Shown here piece by piece: positions 52,100-64,000 of a stretch of DNA of 64,000 nucleotides. The stretch comes from Colletes latitarsis (Eukaryota; Arthropoda; Insecta; Hymenoptera; Colletidae), in contig NW_027488366.1 in NCBI RefSeq assembly GCF_051014445.1, positions 21,036,001 to 21,100,000 of the forward strand, in the 5' to 3' direction. Position 1 is the stretch's first letter; every line of letters starts with the position of its first letter. Under the pieces are notes generated by a model. The model made no database searches, was not told where the DNA came from, and was given only the letters and a program-made list of their open reading frames with translations. The position numbers and the translations under genes were made by a program.

Positions 52100-53390
52100 G
52101 AAAGTATGAGTCTGATGAGTGAAAATCCCAGGGCTAACCTAGACCTAACATGCGTTATCCTCTAAAATATTGATCCAAACCAGGTTTAATGGACTGTTTC
52201 AGTGTGGTACCACATTACTACGTGATACAAACCAGAAAAAACCCAGGATCCGTTCAACAAGTATGTGAGGAATGCGAATGTATGAGTCTGATGAGTGAAA
52301 ATCCCAGGCCTTACCTAGACCTAACTTGCGTTATCCACTAAAATATTTATCAAGACCAGGTTTAATTGATTGTTTCAGTGTGGACCCACATTACTACGTG
52401 ATCCAAACCAGAAAAAACCCAGGATCAGTTCAACAAGTATAAGAAGAATGCGAAAGTATGAGCCTGATGAGGGCAAATCCCGGACCTATCCCAGACCTAA
52501 CCTGCGTTATCCTCTAAAATATTCATCGAAACCAGGTTTAATCGACTGTTTCAGTGTGGTACCACATTACTATGTGATCCAAACCAGAAAATAACCCAGG
52601 ATCTGTTCAACGAGTATGTGAAGTGTGCGAAAGTATGAGTCTGATGAGGGCAAATCCCAGACCTATCCCAGACCTAACTTGCGTTATCCTCTAAAATATT
52701 TATCAAGACCAGGTTTAATTGATTGTTTCAGTGTGGACCCACATTACTACGTGATCCAAACCAGAAAAAACCCAGGATCCGTTCAACAAGTATGTGATGA
52801 ATGCGAAAGTATGATTCTGATGAGTGAAGAAACCAGGCCTGACCTAGACCTAACATGCGCTATCCTCTAAAATATTGAGCGAAACCAGGTTTAATGGACT
52901 GTTTCAGTGTGGTACCACACTACTACGGGATCCAAACCAGAAAAAGGCCAGGTTCTGTTCAACAAGTATGTGAAAAACGCGACAGTATGAGCCTGATGAG
53001 GGCAAATCCCAGACCTATCCCAGACCTAACTTGCGTTGTCCTCCAATATATTGATGGAAACCAGGTTTAATTGACTGTTTCAGTGCTGTACTTCATTACT
53101 ACGTGATGCAATCCAGAAAAAGCTCAGGATCTAGCCATCAAGAATGAGAAATATGCGAAAGAATGAGCCTGATGAGAGCAAATCCCAGACCTATCCCAGA
53201 CCTAACTTGCGTTATCCTCCAAAATATTGATCGAAACCAGGTTTAATTGACTGTTTTAGTGTGGTACCACATTACTACGTGATCCAAACCAGAAAAAACC
53301 CAGGATCTGTTCAACAAGTATGTGAAAAACGCGAAACTGTGAGCCTGATGAGGGCAAATCTTAGACTTAACCCAGACATAAGATGCGTTA
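52100..53390 (+). repeat. Satellite block of about 7 monomers present three times
   Basis: This block recurs at about 57565-58855 (5465 bp, 31 monomers) and 61090-62380 (8988 bp). Shared rare variants include GTTATCCACTAAAAT, ACCTGCGTTATCC, CATGATTCTGATGAGTGAAG-type text, AAAAAGGCCAGGTTC, CCTCCAATATATTG and CCATCAAGAATGAG. Confidence 0.88.
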
Positions 53391-55011
53391 TCCTCTAAAA
53401 TATTTATCCAGACCAGGTTTCATTGAATGTTTCAGTGTGGTACCACTTTACTACGTGATCCAATCCAGAAATAGCCCAGGATCTAGCCATGAAGTATGAG
53501 AAATATGCGATAGTAAGAGCCTGATGAGGGCAAATCCTAGACCTATCCCAGACCTAACTTGCGTTATCCTCTAAAGTATTGATCGAAACCAGGTTTAATT
53601 GACTGTTTCAGCGTGGTACCACATTACTACGTGAAACAATGCAGAAACAGCCCAGGATCTAGCCATGAAGTATGAGAAATATGCGAAAATATGAGCCTGA
53701 TGAGGGCAAATCCTAGACGTAACCCAGACCTAACATGCGTTATCCTCTAAAATATTTATCAAGACCAGGTTTAATAGAATGTTTCAGTGTAGTACCACAT
53801 TACTACGTGATCCAAACCAGAAAAATCCCAGGATCCGTTCAACAAGTATGTGAAGAATGCGAAAGTATGAGTCTGATGAGTGAAAAAACCAGGCCTGACC
53901 TAGACCTAACATGCGTTATCCTCTAAAATATTGAGCGAAACCAGGTTTAATGGACTGTTTCAGTGTGGTACCACACTACTGCGGGATCCAGACCAGAAAA
54001 AACCCAGGATCTGTTCAACTAGTATGTGAAAAACGCGAAAGTATGAGCCTGATGAGGGCAAATCCCAGACCTATCCCAGACCTAACTTGCGTTATCCTTT
54101 AAAATATTGATCGAAACCAGGTTTAATCGACTGTTTCAGTGTGGAACCACATTACTACGTGATCCAAACCAGAAAAAAACCCAGGATCTTGTCAACGAGT
54201 ATGTGAATTTTGCGAAAGTATGAGTCTGATGAGGGCTAATCCCAGACCTATCCCAGACCTAGCTTGCGTTATCCTCTAAAATATTGATCGAAACCAGGTT
54301 TAGTTCACTGTTTTAGTGTGGTACCACATTACTACGTGATCCAAACCAGAAAAAACCCAGGATCTGTTTAACAAGTATGTGAAAAATGCGTATCTGTGAG
54401 CCTGATGAGGGCAAATCTTAGACCTAACCCAGACCTAAGATGCGTTATCCTCTAAAATATTTATCCAGAACAGGTTTCATTGAATGTTTCAGTGTGGTAC
54501 CACTTTACTACGTGATCCAATCCAGAAACAGCCCAGGATCTAGCCATGAAGTATGAGAAATATGCGAAAGTATGAGCCTGATGAGGGCAAATCCTAGACG
54601 TAACCCAGACCTAACATGCGTTATCCTCTAAAATATTTATCAAGACCAGGTTTAATAGAATGTTTCAGTGTGGTACTACATTACTACGTGACCCAAACCA
54701 GAAAAAACCCAGGATCTGTTCAACAAGTATGTGAAAAACGCGAAAGTATGAGCCTGATGAGGGCAAATCCCAGACCTATCCCAGACCTAACATGCGTTAT
54801 CCTCTAAAATATTTATCAAGACCAGGTTTAATTGATTGTTTCAGTGTGGACCCACATTACTACGTGATCCAAACCAGAAAAAACCCAGGATCCGTTCAAC
54901 AAGTATGTGAAGAATGCGAAAGTATGAGTCTGATGAGTGAAAATCCCAGGCCTAACCTAGACCTAACATGCGTTATCCTCAAAAATATTGATCGAAACCT
55001 GGTTTAATCGA

Positions 55012-57565
55012 CTGTTTCAGTGTGGTACCACATTACTATGTGATCCAATCCAGAAAATAACCCAGGATCCGTTCAACAAGTATGTGAAGAATGCGAAAGT
55101 ATGATTCTGATGAGTGAAAAAACCAGGCCTGACCTAGACCAAACATGCGTTATCCTCTAAAATATTGAGCGAAACCAGGTTTAATTGAATGTTTCAGTGT
55201 GGTACCACATTACTACGTGATCCAACCCAGACAAAAACCCAGGATCTGTTCAACAAGTATGTGAAGAATGCGAAAGTATGAGTCTGATGAGTGAAAATCC
55301 CAGGCCTAACCTAGACCTAACATGCATTATCCTCAAAAATATTGATCGAAACCCGGTTTAATCGACTGTTTCAGTTTGGTACCACATTACTATGTGATGC
55401 AAACCAGAAAATAACCCAGGATCTGTTCAACGAGTATGTGAAGTGTGCGTAAGTATGAGTCTGATGAGGGCAAATCCCACACCTATCCCAGACATCACTT
55501 GCGTTATGCTCTAAAATATTGTTCGCAACCAGGTTTAATGGACTGTTTCTGTGTGGTACCACACTACTACGTGATCCAAACCAGAAAAAACCCAGGATCT
55601 GTTCAACAAGTATGTGAAAAACGCGAAAGTATGAGCCTGATGAGGGCAAAACCCAGACCTATGCCAGACCTAACTTGCGTTGTCCTCTAAAATATTGATG
55701 GAAACCACGTTTAATTGACTGTTTCAGTGTTGTACTTCATTACTACGTGATCCAAACCAGAAAAAACCCAGGATCCGTTCAACAAGTACGTGAAGAATGC
55801 GAAAGTATGAGTCTGATGAGGGCAAATCCTAGACCTAACCCAGACCTAACATGCGTTATCCTCTAAAATATTTATCAAGACCAGGTTTAATTGAATGTTT
55901 CAGTGTGGTACCACATTACTACGTGAACCAAACCAGAAAAAAACCCAGGATCTGATCAACGAGTATGTGAAGTGTGCGAAAGTATGAGTCTGATGAGGGC
56001 AAATCACAGACCTATCCCAGACCTAACTTGCGATATCCTCTAAAATATTGATCGAAACTAGGTTTAAGTGACAGTTTTAGTGTGTTACCACTTTACTACG
56101 TGATCCAAAGCAGAAAAAACCCTCGATCAGGTCAGCATGCATGTTAAAACTGCGAAAGTATGAGCCTGATGATGGCAAATCCCACACCTATCCCAGACCT
56201 AACATGCGTTATCCTCTAAAATATTTATCAAGACCAGGTCGAATTGATTGTTTCAGTGTGGTCCCACATTACTACGTGATCCAAACCAGAAAAAACCCAG
56301 GATCCGTTCAACAAGTATGTGAAGAATGCGAAAGTGTGGGTCTGATGAGTGAAAATACCAGATCTAACCTAGACCTAGCATGCGTTATCCTCTAAGATAT
56401 TGATCCAAACCAAGTTTAATGGACTGTTTCAGTGTGGAACCACACTACTACGTAATCCAAACCAGAAAAAACCCAGGATCCGTTCAACAAGTATGTGAAA
56501 AACGCGAAACTGTGAGCCTGAAGAGGGCAAATCTTAGACCTAACCTTGACCTAACATGCGTTATCCTCTAAACTATTTATCCAGACCAGGTTTCATTGAA
56601 TGTTTCAGTGCGGTACCACTTTACTACGTGATCCAATCCAGAAATAGCCCAGGATCTAGCCATGAAGTATGAGAAATATGCGAAAGTATGAGCCCGATGA
56701 GGGCAAATCCTAGACCTAACCCAGACCTAACATGCGTTATTCTCTAAAGTATTTATCAAGACCAGGTTTAATTGAATGTTTCAGTGTGGTACCACATTAC
56801 TGCGTGATCCAATCCAGAAATAGCCGAGGATCTAGCCATGAAGTATGAGAAATATGCGAAAGTATGACCCTGATGAGGGCAAATCACAGACCTAACCCAG
56901 ACCTAACATGCGTTATCCTCTAAAATATTTATCAAGACCAGGTTTAATTTAATGTTTCAGTGTGGTACCACATTACTACGTGATCGAAACCAGGCAAAAA
57001 CCCTGGATCTGTTCAACAAGTATGTGAAAAACGCGAAACTGTGCGCCTGAAGAGGGCAAATCTTAGACCTAACCTTGACCTAACATGCGTTATCCTCTAA
57101 ACTATTTATCCAGACCAGGTTTCATTGAATGTTTCAGTGTGGTACCACTTTACTACGTGATCCAATCCAGAAATAGCCCAGGATCTAGCCATGAAGTATG
57201 AGAAATATGCGAAAGTATGAGCCCGATGAGGGCAAATCCTAGACCTAACCCAGACCTAACATGCGTTATTCTCTAAAGTATTTATCAAGACCAGGTTTAA
57301 TTGAATGTTTCAGTGTGGTACCACATTACTACGTGATCCAAACCAGAAACAAGCCAGGATCTGTTCAACAACTATGTGAAAAACGCGAAACTGTGAGCCT
57401 GATGAGGGCAAATCCCAGACCTATGCCAGACCTAACTTGCGTTGTCCTCTAAGATATTGATGGAAACCAGGTTTAATTGACTGTTTCAGTGTTGTACTTC
57501 ATTACTACGTGATACAAACCAGAAAATAACCCAGGGTCTGTTCAACGAGTATGTGAAGTGTTACG
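55012..57565 (+). repeat. Satellite segment between the duplicated blocks, with a 3-monomer repeat
   Basis: These are more scattered monomers, including the diverged CTCGATCAGG monomer at 56122. The unusual text AAGAGGGCAA, then CCTTGACC and CTAAACTATTTATCC, occurs at 56521 and 57050, 529 bp apart, marking a trimer repeat over about 56490-57350. Near 57565 the text switches into the copy of 52.1 kb through a GTGTTACGAAAG variant. Confidence 0.75.
55351..55367 (-). other. CENP-B-box-like sequence (8 of 9 core positions)
   Basis: The same 17 bases as the site at 31386, in an unrelated monomer context (the right half here follows an AGTTTGGTACC variant). It shows the same single core mismatch. 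The two sites differ from neighbouring monomers by one base, so they may be independent chance mutations. Confidence 0.4.
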
Positions 57566-58855
57566 AAAGTATGAGTCTGATGAGTGAAAATCCCAGGGCT
57601 AACCTAGACCTAACATGCGTTATCCTCTAAAATATTGATCCAAACCAGGTTTAATGGACTATTTCAGTGTGGTACCACATTACTACGTGATACAAACCAG
57701 AAAAAACCCAGGATCCGTTCAACAAGTATGTGAGGAATGCGAATGTATGAGTCTGATGAGTGAAAATCCCAGGCCTTACCTAGACCTAACTTGCGTTATC
57801 CACTAAAATATTTATCAAGACCAGGTTTAATTGATTGTTTCAGTGTGGACCCACATTACTACGTGATCCAAACCAGAAAAAACCCAGGATCAGTTCAACA
57901 AGTATAAGAAGAATGCGAAAGTATGAGCCTGATGAGGGCAAATCCCGGACCTATCCCAGACCTAACCTGCGTTATCCTCTAAAATATTCATCGAAACCAG
58001 GTTTAATCGACTGTTTCAGTGTGGTACCACATTACTATGTGATCCAAACCAGAAAATAACCCAGGATCTGTTCAACGAGTATGTGAAGTGTGCGAAAGTA
58101 TGAGTCTGATGAGGGCAAATCCCAGACCTATCCCAGACCTAACTTGCGTTATCCTCTAAAATATTTATCAAGACCAGGTTTAATTGATTGTTTCAGTGTG
58201 GACCCACATTACTACGTGATCCAAACCAGAAAAAACCCAGGATCCGTTCAACAAGTATGTGAAGAATGCGAAAGTATGATTCTGATGAGTGAAGAAACCA
58301 GGCCTGACCTAGACCTAACATGCGCTATCCTCTAAAATATTGAGCGAAACCAGGTTTAATGGACTGTTTCAGTGTGGTACCACACTACTACGGGATCCAA
58401 ACCAGAAAAAGGCCAGGTTCTGTTCAACAAGTATGTGAAAAACGCGACAGTATGAGCCTGATGAGGGCAAATCCCAGACCTATCCCAGACCTAACTTGCG
58501 TTGTCCTCCAATATATTGATGGAAACCAGGTTTAATTGACTGTTTCAGTGCTGTACTTCATTACTACGTGATGCAATCCAGAAAAAGCTCAGGATCTAGC
58601 CATCAAGAATGAGAAATATGCGAAAGAATGAGCCTGATGAGAGCAAATCCCAGACCTATCCCAGACCTAACTTGCGTTATCCTCCAAAATATTGATCGAA
58701 ACCAGGTTTAATTGACTGTTTTAGTGTGGTACCACATTACTACGTGATCCAAACCAGAAAAAACCCAGGATCTGTTCAACAAGTATGTGAAAAACGCGAA
58801 ACTGTGAGCCTGATGAGGGCAAATCTTAGACTTAACCCAGACATAAGATGCGTTA
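57565..58855 (+). repeat. Second copy of the 52.1-53.39 kb block
   Basis: It matches 52100-53390 at 5465 bp. Its right end is informative. Up to CCCAGACATAAGATG (about 58850) it follows 53.39 kb; from CCAGAACAGG (58877) it follows 49.88 kb. The junction is therefore within 58850-58876, inside a monomer and in phase. Confidence 0.88.
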
Positions 58856-58867
58856 TCCTCTAAAATA

Positions 58868-61800
58868 TTTATCCAGAACAGGTTTCATTGAATGTTTCAG
58901 TGTGGTACCACTTTACTACGTGATCCAATCCAGAAATAGCCCAGGATCTAGCCATGAACTATGAGAAATATGCGATAGTAAGAGCCTGATGAGGGCAAAT
59001 CCTAGACCTATCCCAGACCTAACTTGCGTTATCCTCTAAAATAATGAGCGAAACCAGGTTTAATGGACTGTTTCAGTGTGGTACCACACTACTTCGTGAT
59101 CCAAACCAGAAAAAACCCAGGATCTGTTCAACAAGTATGTGAAAAACGCGAAACTGTGAGCCTGATGAGGGCGAATCCCAGACCTATGCCAGACCTAACT
59201 TGCGTTGTCCTCTAAGATATTGATGGAAACCAGGTTTAATTGACTGTTTCAGTGTTGTACTTCATTACTACGTGATACAAACCAGAAAAAACCCAGGATC
59301 TGTTCAACAAATATGTGAAAGACGCGAAAGTATGAGCCTGATGAGGGCGAATCCCAGCCCTATGCCAGACCTAACTTGCGTTGTCCTCTAAGATATTGAT
59401 GGAAACCAGGTTTCATTGACTGCTTCAGTGTGGTACTACATTACTACGTGAGGTAATCCAGAAAAAGCCCAGGATCTAGCCATCAAGTATGAGAAATATG
59501 CGAAAGAATGAGCCTGATGAGAGCAAATCCCAGACCTAACCCAGACCTAACATGCGTTATCCTCTAAAATAATGAGCGAAACCAGGTTTAATGGACTGTT
59601 TCAGTGTGGTACCACACTACTTCGTGATCCAAACCAGAAAAAACCCAGGATCTGTTCAACAAGTATGTGAAAAACGCGAAACTGTGAGCCTGATGAGGGC
59701 GAATCCCAGACCTATGCCAGACCTAACTTGCGTTGTCCTCTAAGATATTGATGGAAACCAGGTTTAATTGACTGTTTCAGTGTTGTACTTCATTACTACG
59801 TGATACAAACCAGAAAAAACCCAGGATCTGTTCAACAAATATGTGAAAGACGCGAAAGTATGAGCCTGATGAGGGCGAATCCCAGCCCTATGCCAGACCT
59901 AACTTGCGTTGTCCTCTAAGATATTGATGGAAACCAGGTTTAATTGACTATTTCAGTGTTGTACTTCATTACTACGTGATGCAGTCCAGAAAAAGCCCAG
60001 GATATAGCCATCAAGTATGAGAAATATGCGAAAGAATGAGCCTGATGAGAGCAAATCCCAGACCTAACCTAGACCTAACATGCGTTATCCTCTAAAATAT
60101 TTATCAAGACCAGGTTTAATTGAATGTTTCAGTGTGGTACCACTTTACTACGTGATCCAAAGCAGAATAAACCCTCGATCAGGTCAACATGTATGTTAAA
60201 ACTGCGAAAGTATGACCCTGATGAGTGCAAATCCTAGGCCTAACCTAGACCTAACTTGCGTTATCCTCTAAAATATTGATCGAAACCAGGTTTAATTGAC
60301 TGTTTCAGTGTGGTACCACATTACTACGTCATACAATCCAGAAACAGCCCAGGATCTAGCCATCCAGTACGAGAAATATGCGAAAGAATGTGCCTGATGA
60401 GAGCAAATCCCAGACCTAACCCAGACCTAACATGCGTTATCCTCTAAAATGTTTATCAAGACCAGGTTTAATTGAATGTTTCAGTTTAGTACCACATTAC
60501 TATGTGATCCAAACCAGAAAATAACCCAGGGTCTGTTCAACGAGTATGTGAAGTGTGCGAAAGTATGAGTCTGATGAGGGCAAATCCCAGACCTATCCCA
60601 GACCTAACATGCGTTATCCTCTAAAATATTTATCAAGACCAGGTTTAATTGATTGTTTCAGTGTGGACCCACATTACTACGTGATCCAAACCAGAAAAAA
60701 CCCAGGTTCCGTTCAACAAGTATGTGAAGAATGCGAAAGTGTGAGTCTGATGAGTGAAAATCCCAGGCCTAACCTAGACCTAACATGTGTTATCCTCAAA
60801 AATATTGATCGAAACCTGGTTTAATCGACCGTTTCAGTGTGGTACCACATTACTATGTGATCCAAACCAGAAAATAACCCAGGATCTGTTCAACGAGTAT
60901 GTGAAGTGTGCGAAAGTATGAGTCTGATGAGGTCAAATCCCAGACCAATCCAAGACTTAACTTGCGTTATCCTCTAAAATATTGATCGAAACCAGGTTTA
61001 ATCGGCTGTTTCAGTGTGGTACCACATTACTACGTGATCCAAACGAGAAAAAACCCAGGATCAGTTCAACAAGTATAAGAAGCATGCGAAAGTATGAGTC
61101 TGATGAGTGAAAATCCCAGGGCTAACCTAGACCTAACATGCGTTATCCTCTAAAATATTGATCCAAACCAGGTTTAATGGACTGTTTCAGTGTGGTACCA
61201 CATTACTACGTGATACAAACCAGAAAAAACCCAGGATCCGTTCAACAAGTATGTGAGGAATGCGAATGTATGAGTCTGATGAGTGAAAATCCCAGGCCTT
61301 ACCTAGACCTAACTTGCGTTATCCACTAAAATATTTATCAAGACCAGGTTTAATTGATTGTTTCAGTGTGGACCCACATTACTACGTGATCCAAACCAGA
61401 AAAAACCCAGGATCAGTTCAACAAGTATAAGAAGAATGCGAAAGTATGAGCCTGATGAGGGCAAATCCCGGACCTATCCCAGACCTAACCTGCGTTATCC
61501 TCTAAAATATTCATCGAATCCAGGTTTAATCGACTGTTTCAGTGTGGTACCACATTACTATGTGATCCAAACCAGAAAATAACCCAGGATCTGTTCAACG
61601 AGTATGTGAAGTGTGCGAAAGTATGAGTCTGATGAGGGCAAATCCCAGACCTATCCCAGACCTAACTTGCGTTATCCTCTAAAATATTTATCAAGACCAG
61701 GTTTAATTGATTGTTTCAGTGTGGACCCACATTACTACGTGATCCAAACCAGAAAAAACCCAGGATCCGTTCAACAAGTATGTGAAGAATGCGAAAGTAT

Positions 61801-64000
61801 GATTCTGATGAGTGAAGAAACCAGGCCTGACCTAGACCTAACATGCGCTATCCTCTAAAATATTGAGCGAAACCAGGTTTAATGGACTGTTTCAGTGTGG
61901 TACCACACTACTACGGGATCCAAACCAGAAAAAGGCCAGGTTCTGTTCAACAAGTATGTGAAAAACGCGACAGTATGAGCCTGATGAGGGCAAATCCCAG
62001 ACCTATCCCAGACCTAACTTGCGTTGTCCTCCAATATATTGATGGAAACCAGGTTTAATTGACTGTTTCAGTGCTGTACTTCATTACTACGTGATGCAAT
62101 CCAGAAAAAGCTCAGGATCTAGCCATCAAGAATGAGAAATATGCGAAAGAATGAGCCTGATGAGAGCAAATCCCAGACCTATCCCAGACCTAACTTGCGT
62201 TATCCTCCAAAATATTGATCGAAACCAGGTTTAATTGACTGTTTTAGTGTGGTACCACATTACTACGTGATCCAAACCAGAAAAAACCCAGGATCTGTTC
62301 AACAAGTATGTGAAAAACGCGAAACTGTGAGCCTGATGAGGGCAAATCTTAGACTTAACCCAGACATAAGATGCGTTATCCTCTAAAATATTTATCCAGA
62401 CCAGGTTTCATTGAATGTTTCAGTGTGGTACCACTTTACTACGTGATCCAATCCAGAAATAGCCCAGGATCTAGCCATGAAGTATGAGAAATATGCGATA
62501 GTAAGAGCCTGATGAGGGCAAATCCTAGACCTATCCCAGACCTAACTTGCGTTATCCTCTAAAGTATTGATCGAAACCAGGTTTAATTGACTGTTTCAGC
62601 GTGGTACCACATTACTACGTGAAACAATGCAGAAACAGCCCAGGATCTAGCCATGAAGTATGAGAAATATGCGAAAATATGAGCCTGATGAGGGCAAATC
62701 CTAGACGTAACCCAGACCTAACATGCGTTATCCTCTAAAATATTTATCAAGACCAGGTTTAATAGAATGTTTCAGTGTAGTACCACATTACTACGTGATC
62801 CAAACCAGAAAAATCCCAGGATCCGTTCAACAAGTATGTGAAGAATGCGAAAGTATGAGTCTGATGAGTGAAAAAACCAGGCCTGACCTAGACCTAACAT
62901 GCGTTATCCTCTAAAATATTGAGCGAAACCAGGTTTAATGGACTGTTTCAGTGTGGTACCACACTACTGCGGGATCCAGACCAGAAAAAACCCAGGATCT
63001 GTTCAACTAGTATGTGAAAAACGCGAAAGTATGAGCCTGATGAGGGCAAATCCCAGACCTATCCCAGACCTAACTTGCGTTATCCTTTAAAATATTGATC
63101 GAAACCAGGTTTAATCGACTGTTTCAGTGTGGAACCACATTACTACGTGATCCAAACCAGAAAAAAACCCAGGATCTTGTCAACGAGTATGTGAATTTTG
63201 CGAAAGTATGAGTCTGATGAGGGCTAATCCCAGACCTATCCCAGACCTAGCTTGCGTTATCCTCTAAAATATTGATCGAAACCAGGTTTAGTTCACTGTT
63301 TTAGTGTGGTACCACATTACTACGTGATCCAAACCAGAAAAAACCCAGGATCTGTTTAACAAGTATGTGAAAAATGCGTATCTGTGAGCCTGATGAGGGC
63401 AAATCTTAGACCTAACCCAGACCTAAGATGCGTTATCCTCTAAAATATTTATCCAGAACAGGTTTCATTGAATGTTTCAGTGTGGTACCAATTTACTACG
63501 TGATCCAATCCAGAAACAGCCCAGGATCTAGCCATGAAGTATGAGAAATATGCGAAAGTATGAGCCTGATGAGGGCAAATCCTAGACGTAACCCAGACCT
63601 AACATGCGTTATCCTCTAAAATATTTATCAAGACCAGGTTTAATAGAATGTTTCAGTGTGGTACTACATTACTACGTGACCCAAACCAGAAAAAACCCAG
63701 GATCTGTTCAACAAGTATGTGAAAAACGCGAAAGTATGAGCCTGATGAGGGCAAATCCCAGACCGATCCCAGACCTAACATGCGTTATCCTCTAAAATAT
63801 TTATCAAGACCAGGTTTAATTGATTGTTTCAGTGTGGACCCACATTACTACGTGATCCAAACCAGAAAAAACCCAGGATCCGTTCAACAAGTATGTGAAG
63901 AATGCGAAAGTATGAGTCTGATGAGTGAAAATCCCAGGCCTAACCTAGACCTAACATGCGTTATCCTCAAAAATATTGATCGAAACCTGGTTTAATCGAC
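58868..64000 (+). repeat. 51-monomer segmental duplication, copy 2 (continues past window end)
   Basis: It follows 49880-55012 at 8988 bp to the last base of the window, including the 528-bp trimer, the diverged monomer at 60174 and the block at 61.1-62.4 kb. Single-base differences noticed include ACCAATTTACT here for ACCACTTTACT in copy 1 and ACCGATCCC for ACCTATCCC. Confidence 0.93.

Larger units (their letters stand above)
49880..55012 (+). repeat. 51-monomer segmental duplication, copy 1
   Basis: Every landmark recurs 8988 bp later: 51186 at 60174, 51567 at 60555, 52370 at 61358, 53735 at 62723, 54792 at 63780. About eight substitutions were noticed by eye, for example at 51719 and 60707 (A and T), and at 52095 and 61083 (A and C). 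No whole-monomer insertion or deletion separates the copies. The true length is unknown, because copy 2 reaches the window edge still matching. Confidence 0.93.
1..64000. repeat. Tandem satellite DNA array, about 176-bp monomer
   Basis: The same text recurs about every 176 bp from the first to the last base, always in the same orientation. Landmarks in order within each monomer are AACATGCGTTATCC, a TAAAATATT patch, CCAGGTTTAAT, GTTTCAGTGTGG, ACTACGTGATCC, an A-rich CAGAAAAAACCC, CAGGATC, GTATGTGAA, GCGAAAGTATGAG, CTGATGAG, and two AGACCT units. Single monomers measure 175-177 bp, and a hand-built consensus is 176 bp with 72 G or C. No inversion, unique spacer or inserted element was seen, so there are about 363 monomers. 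Monomers differ from each other widely but in a limited set of variant blocks. Such uninterrupted arrays are typical of centromeric or pericentromeric heterochromatin in eukaryotes; that location is inference. The satellite family is not one I recognise. Confidence 0.97.

Noticed and set aside
55371..55649. 92-codon open frame on the minus strand
   Set aside because: It is a chance opening across one and a half satellite monomers, in the region where single-base variants removed stops. It does not recur as a conserved frame.
1..64000. CRISPR array
   Set aside because: The regular repetition is of the full 176-bp unit with no unique spacers of constant length; the differences between monomers are point and block variants, not spacers.
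1..64000. Human or primate alpha satellite
   Set aside because: The monomer is 176 bp rather than 171, and none of the alpha-satellite text I know is recognisable; full CENP-B boxes were not found.
49880..64000. The same 51-monomer spacing in 16-32 kb and 49-64 kb as one genome-wide higher-order unit
   Set aside because: The two pairs have different monomer orders, and the first pair shifts between 50 and 51 monomers, so the equal number looks coincidental.

Overview
The whole 64 kb window is one uninterrupted head-to-tail tandem satellite array. The repeat unit is about 176 bp, which gives roughly 363 monomers, all in the same orientation and about 41% GC by hand count of a consensus. I see no protein-coding gene, RNA gene, transposon, CRISPR array or unique-sequence island. 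The many 63-92 codon open frames are the same monomer text read through the same gaps between stops. The monomer is not a multiple of 3, so no frame survives beyond about one and a half monomers. This points to a eukaryotic chromosome, most likely a centromeric or pericentromeric block in a long-read assembly. I do not recognise the monomer as a named satellite, and it does not read as primate alpha satellite or the Arabidopsis 178-bp repeat as I remember them. I therefore cannot name the host group.

The array is a patchwork of higher-order and segmental duplications, all in whole-monomer steps. Region by region: 1-1300 is a relative of 13377-14850. 2275-13533 is built around a 19-monomer (3347 bp) unit present twice in tandem (6840-10186, 10187-13533), with earlier partial copies. 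13534-16345 is a mixed stretch with a 5-monomer (about 879 bp) repeat. 16345-23215 and 25331-32020 are two copies of a block of about 39 monomers that differ by three whole-monomer insertions or deletions. 32335-35320 is related to 43261-46050 (about 62 monomers apart), and 35980-37545 to 48490-50055 (71 monomers apart). 38931-43150 is a clean 8-monomer (1411 bp) higher-order repeat. 49880-55012 is repeated at 58868-64000 (8988 bp, 51 monomers) with very few differences, and the second copy runs off the window end.

Inside the monomer there are four structural signals: a 12 to 16 bp perfect palindrome centred on GGTACC; a 13-bp direct repeat 52 bp apart that suggests an older sub-monomer; an 11-bp tandem duplication at the monomer junction that has been seen to contract once; and a few near-matches to the CENP-B box core. 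Nothing here behaves like a gene system. The interest lies in how the array is built and in possible centromere-related sequence features. All repeat relationships were read by eye from landmark variants; edges are good to a few tens of bases unless an exact value is given.
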